Positions 1 through 7,339 of a stretch of 10,461 bases of DNA are shown piece after piece. Below the pieces are notes generated by a model. It saw nothing but the letters and a program-made list of their open reading frames with translations, was not told the DNA's origin and did no database searches. How positions within the stretch are numbered: the first letter of the stretch is position 1; every line of letters starts with the position of its first letter. A program made the position numbers and the translations under genes. The stretch comes from Bacteroidales bacterium (lineage in GTDB: Bacteria; Bacteroidota; Bacteroidia; Bacteroidales; UBA7960): the NCBI GenBank assembly GCA_003554665.1, contig PWGY01000268.1, forward strand, positions 1-10,461, read 5' to 3'.

Positions 1-165
1 ATGTTAAACACAGGAGAAGTTGGCACAGTAATTGCGAATAACCCGGAAATGCCCTTAAGACCTGTTCTCCAGGTAACCGGAAGTGACGGGAGCGGAATTC
101 GGGTAATCAACCTCATGGACAGCCTGACTACATTTATTACCCACATTATCAAGCAAGGCAATTAA
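1..165 (+). CDS. C-terminal end of an HD-GYP-like domain protein (5' partial)
   Basis: An open frame enters from the window edge and ends at TAA 163-165, giving 54 visible codons. The ATG at position 1 is probably internal, because there is no room to see a ribosome binding site. The visible residues include LNTGEVGTVI and PLRPVLQV. These resemble the short beta-rich tail that follows the HD-GYP domain of cyclic-di-GMP phosphodiesterase-type proteins, usually of the form LNTGE-G-V followed by P-x-x-PLRP-V. The catalytic HD and GYP motifs lie outside the window, so the function rests on the tail alone. The gene converges on the stalk-domain gene and is followed by a hairpin. It could also be another HD-domain protein with the same tail. 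Confidence 0.6.
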   Translation: MLNTGEVGTVIANNPEMPLRPVLQVTGSDGSGIRVINLMDSLTTFITHIIKQGN

Positions 166-187
166 AAACTCAGTCAAAATAAGCAAA

Positions 188-230
188 CTCCATTTCCCGC
201 CTTGTTCTGTTCTTAAGGCGGATAATGGAG
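188..230. terminator. Hairpin terminator between convergent genes
   Basis: An outer stem CTCCATT/AATGGAG (188-194 with 224-230) and an inner stem CCGCCTT/AAGGCGG (197-203 with 215-221) are separated by a 2x2 internal loop and capped by an 11-nt loop. Rightward, T-rich sequence follows only after about 10 nt (to about 251). Leftward, the bottom strand reads TTTGCTTATTTT. Lying between a rightward gene end at 165 and a leftward gene end at 304, it probably ends both transcripts. The T-tracts are imperfect. Confidence 0.6.
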
Positions 231-303
231 CTTATTATGTTTCCTCTTTTTCAGTAAACAGTAATTCCAAATAAATGACTAAACAATAGTTCTTGTTATA
301 ACG

Positions 304-1197
304 TTACAGCTGTAACCGGGAAGGTAGCAGGGTGTAAATGTCATCGTCGTCGTCTTGGTCTTGGTCTTGGTCTTGGTCTTGGTCTTGGTCTTGGTCTTGA
401 TAGTCAAAATGAATCGTCTGAGGTAAATCCATATGCTCCAAGTCTACGCAAATAAGATCAAAAGGCCTGGTAATAGCTGTAAAGGTAAATTGCCCACTTT
501 CAGGTTTGACAAAATCCACTTCTACAAACAAGTTGCCCTCCTGTACTTCCAAGTTGGTAACCTGAACACCATAGCCTCCAGAGTCTTTTTCTCCATACGT
601 AACCAGAATATAAAGACAGCTTTCATGAACATTTACATCCACACCAGGAGTTTGTGTTCTTCTTTCTGTCCAGTTCTCGAGTTCATCAGGGAGCTGGCTG
701 ATTGCTTTTTCCTGTATTCGTGTATAAGGAACAAAATTATTTGTTGTCACTTCAATCACCCTTGCATCCGCATCCCAATCCAGGCTTAATTCAAGGCATT
801 CAGCTAAAAAACGCAATGGGACCATGGTGCTACCGTTCACTACAGTGGCTGAAGGATCCATCTCCACCTTGCTTCCATTTATTTTGGCATAACCATCCTC
901 TAAATAGATGGTAATGGTGCTATCTTTATGCCGGGTTACAACCTGCATTTTTTCTTCATCCCACTGCACTGCAGAACCCATCGTTTCTAAAAAAGAACGT
1001 ATAGGAATTACAAGCCGCCCCTCAATTACGGCCGGTTCAGTGGAGAAGTCAATCCTGTTCTGGTTAAAATATACTTGTATATCCGGACCTTCATCTGCCC
1101 TATTGTTTTCAGCACCCCCCACTACCGCAGGAAGCAGTATAAGAACTGCTAAAAGGAAAGCCAGGATATTTATCTTATTGATTTTTAATTCTCTCAC
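304..1197 (-). CDS. Exported stalk-domain (copper amine oxidase N-like) protein with PrcB-like C-terminal domain and Asp-rich tail
   Basis: The 297-residue product starts at GTG 1195-1197, with GGAGGAGA seven bases upstream. Residues 1-29 form a Sec signal peptide: a basic start, a hydrophobic core LAFLLAVLILLPAVV, and likely cleavage after VGGA. There is no lipobox cysteine. Residues about 40-152 are a stalk domain of the kind called copper amine oxidase N-terminal-like, with repeated motifs RLVIPIRSFLETMG and TMVPLRFLAECL. These domains usually sit in the cell envelope. Residues about 190-262 (LYILVTYGEKDSGGYGVQV, later ITRPFDLICVDL) resemble the PrcB C-terminal domain. The tail is eight Gln-Asp pairs running into an Asp run (267-286), encoded by a hexanucleotide repeat. 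The stop codon lies in a 14-bp palindrome (303-316). No enzymatic activity can be inferred. It is a single gene downstream of the flx terminator, and I found no convincing -35/-10 pair for it. Confidence 0.85.
   Translation of the reverse strand: MRELKINKINILAFLLAVLILLPAVVGGAENNRADEGPDIQVYFNQNRIDFSTEPAVIEGRLVIPIRSFLETMGSAVQWDEEKMQVVTRHKDSTITIYLEDGYAKINGSKVEMDPSATVVNGSTMVPLRFLAECLELSLDWDADARVIEVTTNNFVPYTRIQEKAISQLPDELENWTERRTQTPGVDVNVHESCLYILVTYGEKDSGGYGVQVTNLEVQEGNLFVEVDFVKPESGQFTFTAITRPFDLICVDLEHMDLPQTIHFDYQDQDQDQDQDQDQDQDDDDDIYTLLPSRLQL
352..399. repeat. (GTCTTG)8 hexanucleotide tandem repeat
   Basis: Eight uninterrupted copies of GTCTTG on the + strand lie inside the 3' end of the stalk-domain gene. 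They read as eight Gln-Asp codon pairs on the coding strand. Just to the left (341-351) a short GTC/GTA-like run encodes further aspartates. Because the unit is two codons long, gain or loss of copies changes tail length without shifting the frame. Confidence 0.97.
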
Positions 1198-1491
1198 TGC
1201 ACGATCTCCTCCAGTTAATCAATAATAACGTCGCCCCAGGACCATTTTTCTTTCTATTTAATATAACGGTGGAAAGAAAAAAAAGTTACTTAATCTTCCC
1301 ATTGGAAATAGATTTTTTTTTACTTGAAAATGGCAGCGAGGCGGTTGCCCTGGAGTAGCGAACGTACAAACATAGGATACTGCGAAGATAACCGGAGCCT
1401 ATACAGGGAAAGCGGACATCCTCCAGGCGAAAAGCGGGTTTGAAAACCCATTTTCATCCCCTGCTGTGGTCCTATGGACTGTGGAAGTTTG
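1198..1491. other. Gene-free intergenic region with nested inverted repeats (1326-1455)
   Basis: I see no convincing gene here. A 70-codon open frame on the minus strand (1320-1532) runs through the operon terminator and has no ribosome binding site. Three pairs of complementary segments are nested: GAAAATGG 1326-1333 with CCATTTTC 1448-1455; CCTGGAG 1349-1355 with CTCCAGG 1421-1427; and ATAGG 1372-1376 with CCTAT 1398-1402. Together they could fold into an elongated structure of about 130 nt with large internal loops. I compared it by eye with common riboswitch and small-RNA motifs (c-di-GMP, cobalamin, SAM, 6S, SRP) and none fit. It may be an untyped RNA, a leader of the stalk-domain gene, or a dispersed repeat element. 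Confidence 0.4.
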
Positions 1492-1529
1492 AAAAAAGAC
1501 CGCACTGTAAAAATTCTTACAGTGCGGTC
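1492..1529 (-). terminator. Rho-independent terminator of the hdr-flx operon
   Basis: A perfect 13-bp stem, GACCGCACTGTAA (1498-1510) with TTACAGTGCGGTC (1517-1529), encloses a 6-nt loop. On the minus strand it is followed at once by six T (1497-1492). It begins 36 bases past the flxA stop codon. This is a canonical intrinsic terminator and fixes the end of the seven-gene transcript. Confidence 0.95.
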
Positions 1530-1565
1530 CATTCTTTATGCTGCCTTGTTTACCAAGTTTCCAGG

Positions 1566-2396
1566 CTAGTATTCCGGGGGGAGGTTCAGAAGCTCGGCAT
1601 AAGTGAAAACAGGACCGTCTTTGCAGACATACTTATCGCCGATATTGCAGCGGCCGCATTTACCCACACCGCACTTCATCCGTAGTTCCAGGGTTGTTAT
1701 AATTTGCTCCGGGGTAAAACCAAGCTTTTCCAACCCCTGCAGAACAAATTTTATCATGATGGGGGGACCACAGGTTACGGCAATGCGGTTGTCCGGGGCA
1801 AAGCAGATTTCTTCAACGCATTGAGGAACAAAGCCTACACGGCCTTCCCATCCCTCCCATTCGTTATCCACTGTAAGATGAACCTCGGTATTTGGCGCCT
1901 TAGGCCATACTTTGAAAATCTCTTCTTTCTGGATCATGTCATCCGGGGTCCGCGCACCATAGACAATATCGATTTTCCCAAAATCATCCCTGGTATCCAG
2001 GCAGTAGTTAATCAAAGATCGAAGAGGTGCCAGGCCAATTCCACCACCGATGAAAAGGATATCTTTGCCTTTAAACATGTCGATGGGAAATCCGTTTCCA
2101 TATGGCCCCCGAATGCCAATTTCAAATTCTGGTTCAATTTCATGCAGGAAGTCCGTTACGCTACCTGTTTTAACAATGGAGAATTCCATGTATTCTTGCT
2201 GGGTTGGCGACGAAGTAATGGAAAAAAGGGCTTCTCCCACCGGGGGAACAGAAATCATGGCACACTGACCGGGAATGTGTTCAAAAGGTTTACCACCATC
2301 AGGTGATACCACGCGATAGGTCTTGATGTTGGGTGTTTCCTGTTTGATATCGACAATTTTTGCAACCTGAGGCAGCAAGGGATTTATCACAGCCAT
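1566..2396 (-). CDS. flxA: FlxA: FAD/NAD(H)-binding, [2Fe-2S] NADH dehydrogenase subunit of the Flx-Hdr complex
   Basis: The 276-residue product belongs to the ferredoxin-NADP reductase superfamily, close to AsrB of anaerobic sulfite reductase and PyrK of dihydroorotate dehydrogenase. Residues about 10-105 form the FAD-binding beta barrel, with FSITSSP at 58-64. The NAD-binding fold carries GGGIGLAPLRS (117-127). A C-terminal [2Fe-2S] site is given by C242, C247, C250 and C258. In the Flx-Hdr complexes described from Desulfovibrio vulgaris, this subunit is the NADH entry point, and I infer the same here. The start ATG overlaps the flxB stop codon by one base (TAATG), with AGGAGGTG upstream, so translation is probably coupled. 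It is the last gene before the terminator. An AsrB assignment is less likely because no AsrC-type sirohaem subunit is present and hdrABC precedes it. Confidence 0.93.
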   Translation of the reverse strand: MAVINPLLPQVAKIVDIKQETPNIKTYRVVSPDGGKPFEHIPGQCAMISVPPVGEALFSITSSPTQQEYMEFSIVKTGSVTDFLHEIEPEFEIGIRGPYGNGFPIDMFKGKDILFIGGGIGLAPLRSLINYCLDTRDDFGKIDIVYGARTPDDMIQKEEIFKVWPKAPNTEVHLTVDNEWEGWEGRVGFVPQCVEEICFAPDNRIAVTCGPPIMIKFVLQGLEKLGFTPEQIITTLELRMKCGVGKCGRCNIGDKYVCKDGPVFTYAELLNLPPEY

Positions 2397-3427
2397 TACT
2401 TAACACCTCCTACCTCTTTAATAACCTGGGTAATATCAATACTGACAGGACATTTACGAACACAACGTCCACAACCAACGCAGGCATAAACATCAAAATT
2501 GGAAGGGTAATAGAGCAGCTTATGCATGAAACGCTGCCGGACTCGTTCTTTCTGAGTCGGCCGGGGATTTTCTCCATGAGCCATTAAAGTAAAGTCTCCG
2601 AACATGCAAGAATCCCAACACCGGAAACGAAGTCCTTCCTGTCCCCGGCTAAAGTCCTGCACATCGAAACAGTGACAGGTCGGGCAAATGTAGGTACAAA
2701 CCCCACAGCCCAGGCAGCGACGGTACAATTTATCCCATATTTCGCTGTCAAATTTATCTTCCAGGGCATCTTTTACCCCCTGGGCATTCCAGCCGTATTC
2801 TTTTGTTGCAGCGGCCTCTTTGGATGCCACATTGTTGCGCAGTGACTCCACGGCTTTTTCCGCATCGGCCCCGGCGTCTTCCAGCAGATCTTCCATTTTT
2901 TTAGTCAGCGCCTCGCCTTTTTCCCCCTGTGCTTTCCAAAGCAGGTATTCCCCCATGTCCCAGGCAGAGACATCGGCATCAGGGGAAAACGCGGGTTCCA
3001 ACTCAAAAGCGGTGCAAAAACAGGTCTCTTCGGGCTCATTACAGCCCAAGGAAATAATCGTCCCCTTTTCTCTCCGTTCCTTATAGAGCGTATCACAGGG
3101 CTCATCCAGGAACAGCTTGTCGATGATGGCTATAGCCGCCACATCACAAGGCCGGGCACCAAAGATTACATAGGGTCCATCCACATCAACGGGTTCCAGG
3201 TCAAGCTTGCCCCCATCCACCCGGAAGTGCAGGTAGTTTTCCGATTGGGGCAAAACCATCTGCTTAGGCGGAACCACCGTATTGATTACATCCAGGTTTA
3301 CCGCAGCACCCTCTTTCCAGGGGGCAAAATTGACAACGCCGTCTTCTTCCACAGGAAGGTAAAGGGTGGCCTGCTGGGCTAAACGATCCCAAAGTTGCGG
3401 CAATTTATCTTTGCTGATCTTTTTCAT
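2396..3427 (-). CDS. flxB: FlxB: 4Fe-4S dicluster electron-transfer subunit (AsrA-like)
   Basis: The 343-residue cytoplasmic iron-sulfur protein resembles AsrA of anaerobic sulfite reductase. The N-terminal half has the family signature ARPCDVAAI (91-99) and a further cysteine group C129, C136, C138. The C-terminal half carries two ferredoxin-type clusters: C238, C241, C244, C248 and C316, C319, C322, C326. The first is followed by a CPTCHC arrangement (C251, C253), and C270 and C274 lie between the clusters. Residues about 165-225 are a charged, Ala/Glu/Lys-rich helical linker. It probably passes electrons from FlxA toward FlxC/FlxD. The ATG start has a GGGGGTG ribosome binding site spaced rather widely, 16 bases after the flxC stop. 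The layout parallels that of FlxC, suggesting an old duplication. Confidence 0.92.
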   Translation of the reverse strand: MKKISKDKLPQLWDRLAQQATLYLPVEEDGVVNFAPWKEGAAVNLDVINTVVPPKQMVLPQSENYLHFRVDGGKLDLEPVDVDGPYVIFGARPCDVAAIAIIDKLFLDEPCDTLYKERREKGTIISLGCNEPEETCFCTAFELEPAFSPDADVSAWDMGEYLLWKAQGEKGEALTKKMEDLLEDAGADAEKAVESLRNNVASKEAAATKEYGWNAQGVKDALEDKFDSEIWDKLYRRCLGCGVCTYICPTCHCFDVQDFSRGQEGLRFRCWDSCMFGDFTLMAHGENPRPTQKERVRQRFMHKLLYYPSNFDVYACVGCGRCVRKCPVSIDITQVIKEVGGVK

Positions 3428-3443
3428 TTATTATTACACCCCC

Positions 3444-4403
3444 TTAACTTTCCGGAAAGGCCGCCGGGTCATTGGTATTGTACGTTACCAGAGGGGCCTC
3501 CGTTTCCGGGTCAACACCGGCGTCATATTCTCCGTAGAGTTCATTGATATCTTTGATAAACTTGCGGTTCAACTCCTGCAGGGGCAGGTCAACAGGGCAG
3601 ACCCGTGTGCATTCACCACAGTCTACGCAGCGTCCAGCCACATGGTACGCCCGGATTATATGATAAAACTGGTCTTCGCTTAGCTCTTTCGCTTTACCCA
3701 GCCAGCGCGGCTCAGGAATGTCAAAAATGCATTCCCGGCAGCTGCAGGCAGGACAAACATTGCGACAGGCAAAACAACGGATGCAGCGTGAAAACTGGTT
3801 TGCCCAGTAGGTAAAACGCTCGTCCGCGCTCATTTCCTCCAACTCTTTGACACTGGCAAAACGTTCTTCGGGCTGGGCCTCAACGGCTTCACCGAGCATC
3901 TGGTCATACGCCACCGGGTTGGGGTAGCGGCAGGTTAAACATTTATCGTACATATAGTCCCGGGCATTAACCTTCTGCTCCCCGTTTCTGCCCACCAGGA
4001 CCAGCTCTTTTCCTTCTTTGCGGACCTCCGACAGCCATTTAAAGCCTTCTGCCTCGAGCTTGCGGTGGTCGACCAGCCCATCACAGGGAATGCCGTACAG
4101 GTAAACCTTCTCGCGATCAACACGCTTGTCTTGCAAAAGCTGGTTCAGCCCCAGGGCATCACAACCCTTGACAAAAATAGCCACCTTGTTTTTTCCTTCC
4201 TGCTCTTCCAGGAGATAGCGGCTCAAGTTGGCCACACAGAAAGGATCCCAGGTAAGAGATGCCGTATCCTGCTCATTTTCCACGAAAGCCGGGTAAGACT
4301 GCCACCACAGATCTCCTTTTTGCCATCCAATAACCAGGTCCACATCTCCCCGGGAAAGAGACTGGGCGGCGACTTGTTTGATCGTATCGTTTAGCTGCTT
4401 CAT
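3444..4403 (-). CDS. flxC: FlxC: 4Fe-4S dicluster electron-transfer subunit
   Basis: The 319-residue protein has an N-terminal domain with spaced cysteine motifs: KGCDALG (C81), GIPCDG (C107) and KCLTCRYPNP (C155, C158). These recall the FrhB/coenzyme F420-hydrogenase beta-subunit type of iron-sulfur domain. A C-terminal dicluster ferredoxin domain follows: C207, C210, C213, C217 and C259, C262, C265, C269. The stretch after the first cluster adds C220, C222 and C225, matching the CPxCxC seen in FlxB. No NAD or flavin motif is visible, so it is probably an electron relay between FlxB and FlxD/HdrA. Its ATG overlaps the flxD stop in ATGA, which implies translational coupling. The acidic C-terminus after about residue 290 is unlikely to bind a cluster. 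Its membership of the Flx set rests mainly on the gene neighbourhood. Confidence 0.9.
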   Translation of the reverse strand: MKQLNDTIKQVAAQSLSRGDVDLVIGWQKGDLWWQSYPAFVENEQDTASLTWDPFCVANLSRYLLEEQEGKNKVAIFVKGCDALGLNQLLQDKRVDREKVYLYGIPCDGLVDHRKLEAEGFKWLSEVRKEGKELVLVGRNGEQKVNARDYMYDKCLTCRYPNPVAYDQMLGEAVEAQPEERFASVKELEEMSADERFTYWANQFSRCIRCFACRNVCPACSCRECIFDIPEPRWLGKAKELSEDQFYHIIRAYHVAGRCVDCGECTRVCPVDLPLQELNRKFIKDINELYGEYDAGVDPETEAPLVTYNTNDPAAFPES

Positions 4404-4837
4404 CTCACATCCCTCATCTTTCTATTCGGACCCAGGGCCCTGATTTTCTCTGTAACTTCTTCCATGACTCTGGCAAACTTGGCACCTTCTGAACCGCTAA
4501 TCCAGTGCACCTCAAAGCGTTCCGGCTCTACCCCGATGAACTCGAGGAAACGCCTCAGGGCAGAAAGGCGGCGGCGGGCATAATAGTTCCCGGTCACATA
4601 ATGGCAATCCCCGGGATGACAGCCGGCCACGACGACACCATCGGCGCCACGCTGGAAAGCCCGCAGCACAAAGTTGGGGTTGACCCGGCTGGAACAAGGG
4701 ACGCGGATAACACGAACGTTAGGAGGGTAGGTCATCCGGCTGGTACCGGCCAAGTCCCCACCAGCATAACTGCACCAGTTACAACCAAAAACAACGATTA
4801 AAGGCTCAAAAGCCTGCTGTTCTGCATTTACAGACAT
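4400..4837 (-). CDS. flxD: FlxD: MvhD-like [2Fe-2S] subunit linking Flx to HdrA
   Basis: The 145-residue protein is of the MvhD/FlpD family of methyl-viologen-reducing hydrogenase delta subunits. Its cysteines are FGCNWCSY (C19, C22), VPCSSR (C48) and AGCHPGDCHY (C73, C78), enough for the family's [2Fe-2S] cluster. In methanogens MvhD connects the hydrogenase to HdrA; here no hydrogenase gene is adjacent and FlxABC take its place. The ATG start lies inside the end of hdrA, a 10-base overlap, with GGAGGTGG upstream. The flxC start overlaps its stop by four bases. This tight coupling suits a subunit bridging the two halves of the complex. The length is typical for the stand-alone form; in many organisms the domain is fused to HdrA. 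Confidence 0.94.
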   Translation of the reverse strand: MSVNAEQQAFEPLIVVFGCNWCSYAGGDLAGTSRMTYPPNVRVIRVPCSSRVNPNFVLRAFQRGADGVVVAGCHPGDCHYVTGNYYARRRLSALRRFLEFIGVEPERFEVHWISGSEGAKFARVMEEVTEKIRALGPNRKMRDVR

Positions 4838-6807
4838 ACCGCATCCACCTCCGCTAAGATCTGGTCATTGGAGAACCCTCTTAAGTTCATAGCCCCGGGA
4901 CGGCAGGCCACAGTGCAGGCCCCACAGCCCTGGCAGAGCACTTCATTTATTTCAGCTACCAGGCGCCTGACCACCTTGCCGTGAACTTTCTCTTCCAGGG
5001 TTTTCTCCGAAATCGCCTTATAGGGGCAGACGTTGATGCAGTTCATGCAGCCTGTGCAGGTAGACTCATCAACTTCTGAGACGCAGGGGTCGCTGAGCAG
5101 AGTTTCTTTACTGATAATGCCGATTGCCTTGGCAGCAGCCCCGCTGGCCTGAGCAACCGTTTCAGGGATATCTTTGGGGCCCAGGCAGGCACCCGCCAGG
5201 AAAATGCCTGCAGAATGAGTTTCTACAGGCCGAAGCTTGGCATGGGCTTCAGTCATAAAGTCATGGCTGTCACAACTGACACCCATCAGGCGGGAGACAG
5301 CGCCGGCGTCCTCTCGCGCCGTCATGGCCGTAGCCAAAACCACCATATCCGCTTCGATTTCCACGGTCCTGCCGCTTAAAGAATCAACCCCGTGCACCAA
5401 CAGCTTGTCTCCGTCGGGGAAGACTTTGCCCACAATGCCCCTTAGATACGTGGCATCGTAGTTTTCCACGGCACGGCGGTGGAATTCTTCGAATTCCTTT
5501 CCACCGGTCCGGACATCAATATAGAATACATAAGCCTGAGTATCGGGATATTTTTCTTTAATTAAGATGGCATGCTTGGCTGTATACATGCAGCAGATCT
5601 TGGAGCAGTAAGGCTTACCCCGGGACTTGTCCCGCGAACCAACACACTGAATGAAAACAACATTTTCCGGCACTTCCTGGTTGGAGGGGCGGACTAATTT
5701 GCCACCCGAGGGACCGGAGGCATTGATCAAGCGCTCAAACTCCAGGCTGGTGATGATGTCGGGGTGCTTGCCGTAGCTAAATTCACCAAAATCGTCCAGT
5801 TTGAGCAGGTCAAAACCGGTGGCCACCACAATAGCCCCGTATTTTTGTTCCACAATCTCATCTTCCATCTCAAAATCCACGGCTTCCGTGGGGCAGACCT
5901 TCTGGCAAACCGCGCATTTTCCTTTTTCAAACCAACGGCAGTTGGGCCGGTCAATCACCGGCTTATTAGGGACGGCCTGGGGAAACGGCACATAGATCGC
6001 CTTGCGCTGGGCCAATCCTTCGTCAAAATCATTATCCACTTTGCTGGGGCACTTTTCATAGCAGATACCACAGCCTGTACATTTTTCCATATCCACGTAA
6101 CGGGCTTTTTTGCGGATGGTAACTTCAAAGTTTCCTACATACCCATCTACATTCTCCACTTCGCTGTACGTAATCAGGTTAATATTGGGATGAGAAGCCG
6201 CATCAACCATCTTGGGGGTTAAAATACAGGCGGAGCAATCCAGCGTCGGAAATGTTTTATCCAGCTGGGCCATTCGCCCACCAATAGTTGAAGATTTTTC
6301 CACCAGATCGACCTCATAACCTGCATCAGCAATATCCAGGGCAGCCTGGATGCCTGCTATCCCGGCCCCAACAACCAGGGCCCGGTCTTCCACGGAGATC
6401 TCAGAAGGCTCCAGTTCCCGGCTCCTCGCCGCCTTGGCTACGGCAGTACGGGCCATGGCTATGGCTTTTTTTGTCGCTTCTTCCTCATCCTTGTGCACCC
6501 AGGAACAGTGCTCCCTGATATTGGCAATTTCCACAAGGTAAGGATTCAAACCTGCAGCTTCCGCTGCTTTCCTGAACGTAGGTTCATGTAGGCGGGGAGA
6601 GCAGGCCGATACTACTATCCGGTCCAGCTTTTCACTTTCTATAGCATCCTGGATCATGGTCTGGCCGATCTCTGAACACATGTACGTGTATTCTGCGGCA
6701 TGGACCACACCCGGCATCTTTTTTGCTGCCTCAACAACCGCTTCCACATCTACAGTGCCGGCAATATTCGTGCCGCACTTGCAGACAAAGACACCGATCC
6801 TTTTCAA
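4828..6807 (-). CDS. hdrA: HdrA: flavin-bifurcating subunit of heterodisulfide reductase
   Basis: The 659-residue iron-sulfur flavoprotein is full length for HdrA. The N-terminal domain has VCKCGTN (C9, C11), C44 and C69, matching the family's N-terminal cluster domain. The FAD-binding Rossmann motif VVGAGIAG spans 145-152, followed by LDCSAC (C191, C194) and an inserted ferredoxin region with C243, C246, C249, C253 and C290, C298, C301, C305. CSKICC is at 401-406. The C-terminal ferredoxin domain has C584, C587, C590, C594 and C625, C628, C631, C635. In methanogen HdrABC-MvhAGD this flavin bifurcates electrons between ferredoxin and the heterodisulfide; here the electrons should come from NADH through Flx. 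The start is TTG 6805-6807, with AAGGAGGG seven bases upstream, and gives the usual MKRIGVFVCKCG beginning. A nearer ATG in the leader is out of frame. Confidence 0.95.
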   Translation of the reverse strand: MKRIGVFVCKCGTNIAGTVDVEAVVEAAKKMPGVVHAAEYTYMCSEIGQTMIQDAIESEKLDRIVVSACSPRLHEPTFRKAAEAAGLNPYLVEIANIREHCSWVHKDEEEATKKAIAMARTAVAKAARSRELEPSEISVEDRALVVGAGIAGIQAALDIADAGYEVDLVEKSSTIGGRMAQLDKTFPTLDCSACILTPKMVDAASHPNINLITYSEVENVDGYVGNFEVTIRKKARYVDMEKCTGCGICYEKCPSKVDNDFDEGLAQRKAIYVPFPQAVPNKPVIDRPNCRWFEKGKCAVCQKVCPTEAVDFEMEDEIVEQKYGAIVVATGFDLLKLDDFGEFSYGKHPDIITSLEFERLINASGPSGGKLVRPSNQEVPENVVFIQCVGSRDKSRGKPYCSKICCMYTAKHAILIKEKYPDTQAYVFYIDVRTGGKEFEEFHRRAVENYDATYLRGIVGKVFPDGDKLLVHGVDSLSGRTVEIEADMVVLATAMTAREDAGAVSRLMGVSCDSHDFMTEAHAKLRPVETHSAGIFLAGACLGPKDIPETVAQASGAAAKAIGIISKETLLSDPCVSEVDESTCTGCMNCINVCPYKAISEKTLEEKVHGKVVRRLVAEINEVLCQGCGACTVACRPGAMNLRGFSNDQILAEVDAVCL

Positions 6808-6866
6808 CGAACATCCCTCCTTGAACTTAGTTGGAGCATAAAATTAATCTTTTTTGACATTATTGT

Positions 6867-7274
6867 TTACTTGACATATTTACGGAAACCACTGACGACA
6901 CCTTGTTCAGGCATACCTTTGCTTAAAATCTCAGGCATATCTTCAGCCTTAATCCGGGAAGCATCCCTCTGCCGAAGCAAAGTAAGCCTGAGGCCTTCCA
7001 TGACATTGGCCAGGTCTACATCCCTGGGGCAGCGTCCGGCACAGGTAAAGCAGGAAGCACAGATCCAGATGGTCTTACTTTCCAGGATTTCATCTACCAT
7101 GCCTAACTGCAGCAGTCGTAAAACCTGGTGCGGTAAAATATCCATGGCCTGATTGACCGGGCAGGCCGACGTGCATTTGCCGCACTGGTAACAATCGGCT
7201 ACATTTTCACCACTAATTTCGGCGATATCCTTTAAAATATTGCTGCGCAGGTTTTCTGTTTTAACCTTCAACAT
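6867..7274 (-). CDS. hdrC: HdrC: 4Fe-4S dicluster subunit of heterodisulfide reductase
   Basis: The 135-residue protein has two complete ferredoxin-type motifs, C28, C31, C34, C38 and C72, C75, C78, C82, in the spacing typical of HdrC. It carries electrons from HdrA to the catalytic subunit HdrB. It starts at ATG 7272-7274 after a GGGAGGGAAG ribosome binding site. At 135 residues it is shorter than methanogen HdrC (about 185-190), lacking part of the C-terminal helical region; I see no frameshift, and the end FRKYVK looks natural. It lies 65 bases after hdrB and 59 bases before hdrA. Both gaps are longer than those among the flx genes, so it is less tightly coupled. Confidence 0.94.
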   Translation of the reverse strand: MLKVKTENLRSNILKDIAEISGENVADCYQCGKCTSACPVNQAMDILPHQVLRLLQLGMVDEILESKTIWICASCFTCAGRCPRDVDLANVMEGLRLTLLRQRDASRIKAEDMPEILSKGMPEQGVVSGFRKYVK

Positions 7275-7339
7275 TCTTCCCTCCCTTATTAACCAAAATC
7301 CGTCGTAACCTGCTTAACCCGGTAACACGATTAACCCAA

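Noticed and set aside
1340..1430. Cyclic-di-GMP (GEMM) riboswitch in the region before the stalk-domain gene
   Set aside because: A GCGAAG..ACCGGAGCCTA stretch loosely resembles part of the motif, but it is on the plus strand, opposite to the stalk-domain gene, and the two-hairpin layout with the GCAAA receptor is missing.
1320..1532. 70-codon minus-strand open frame as a small gene
   Set aside because: It starts inside the perfect terminator stem, has no ribosome binding site, and its sequence is explained by the nested inverted repeats.
1566..3427. flxA/flxB as asrB/asrA of an anaerobic sulfite reductase
   Set aside because: There is no AsrC-type sirohaem subunit, and the genes sit in one operon with flxCD and hdrABC.
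6853..6890. Two TTGACA boxes on the plus strand near the hdrC/hdrA junction as an antisense promoter
   Set aside because: No acceptable -10 box lies 16-18 bases downstream of either, and the region is coding on the other strand.
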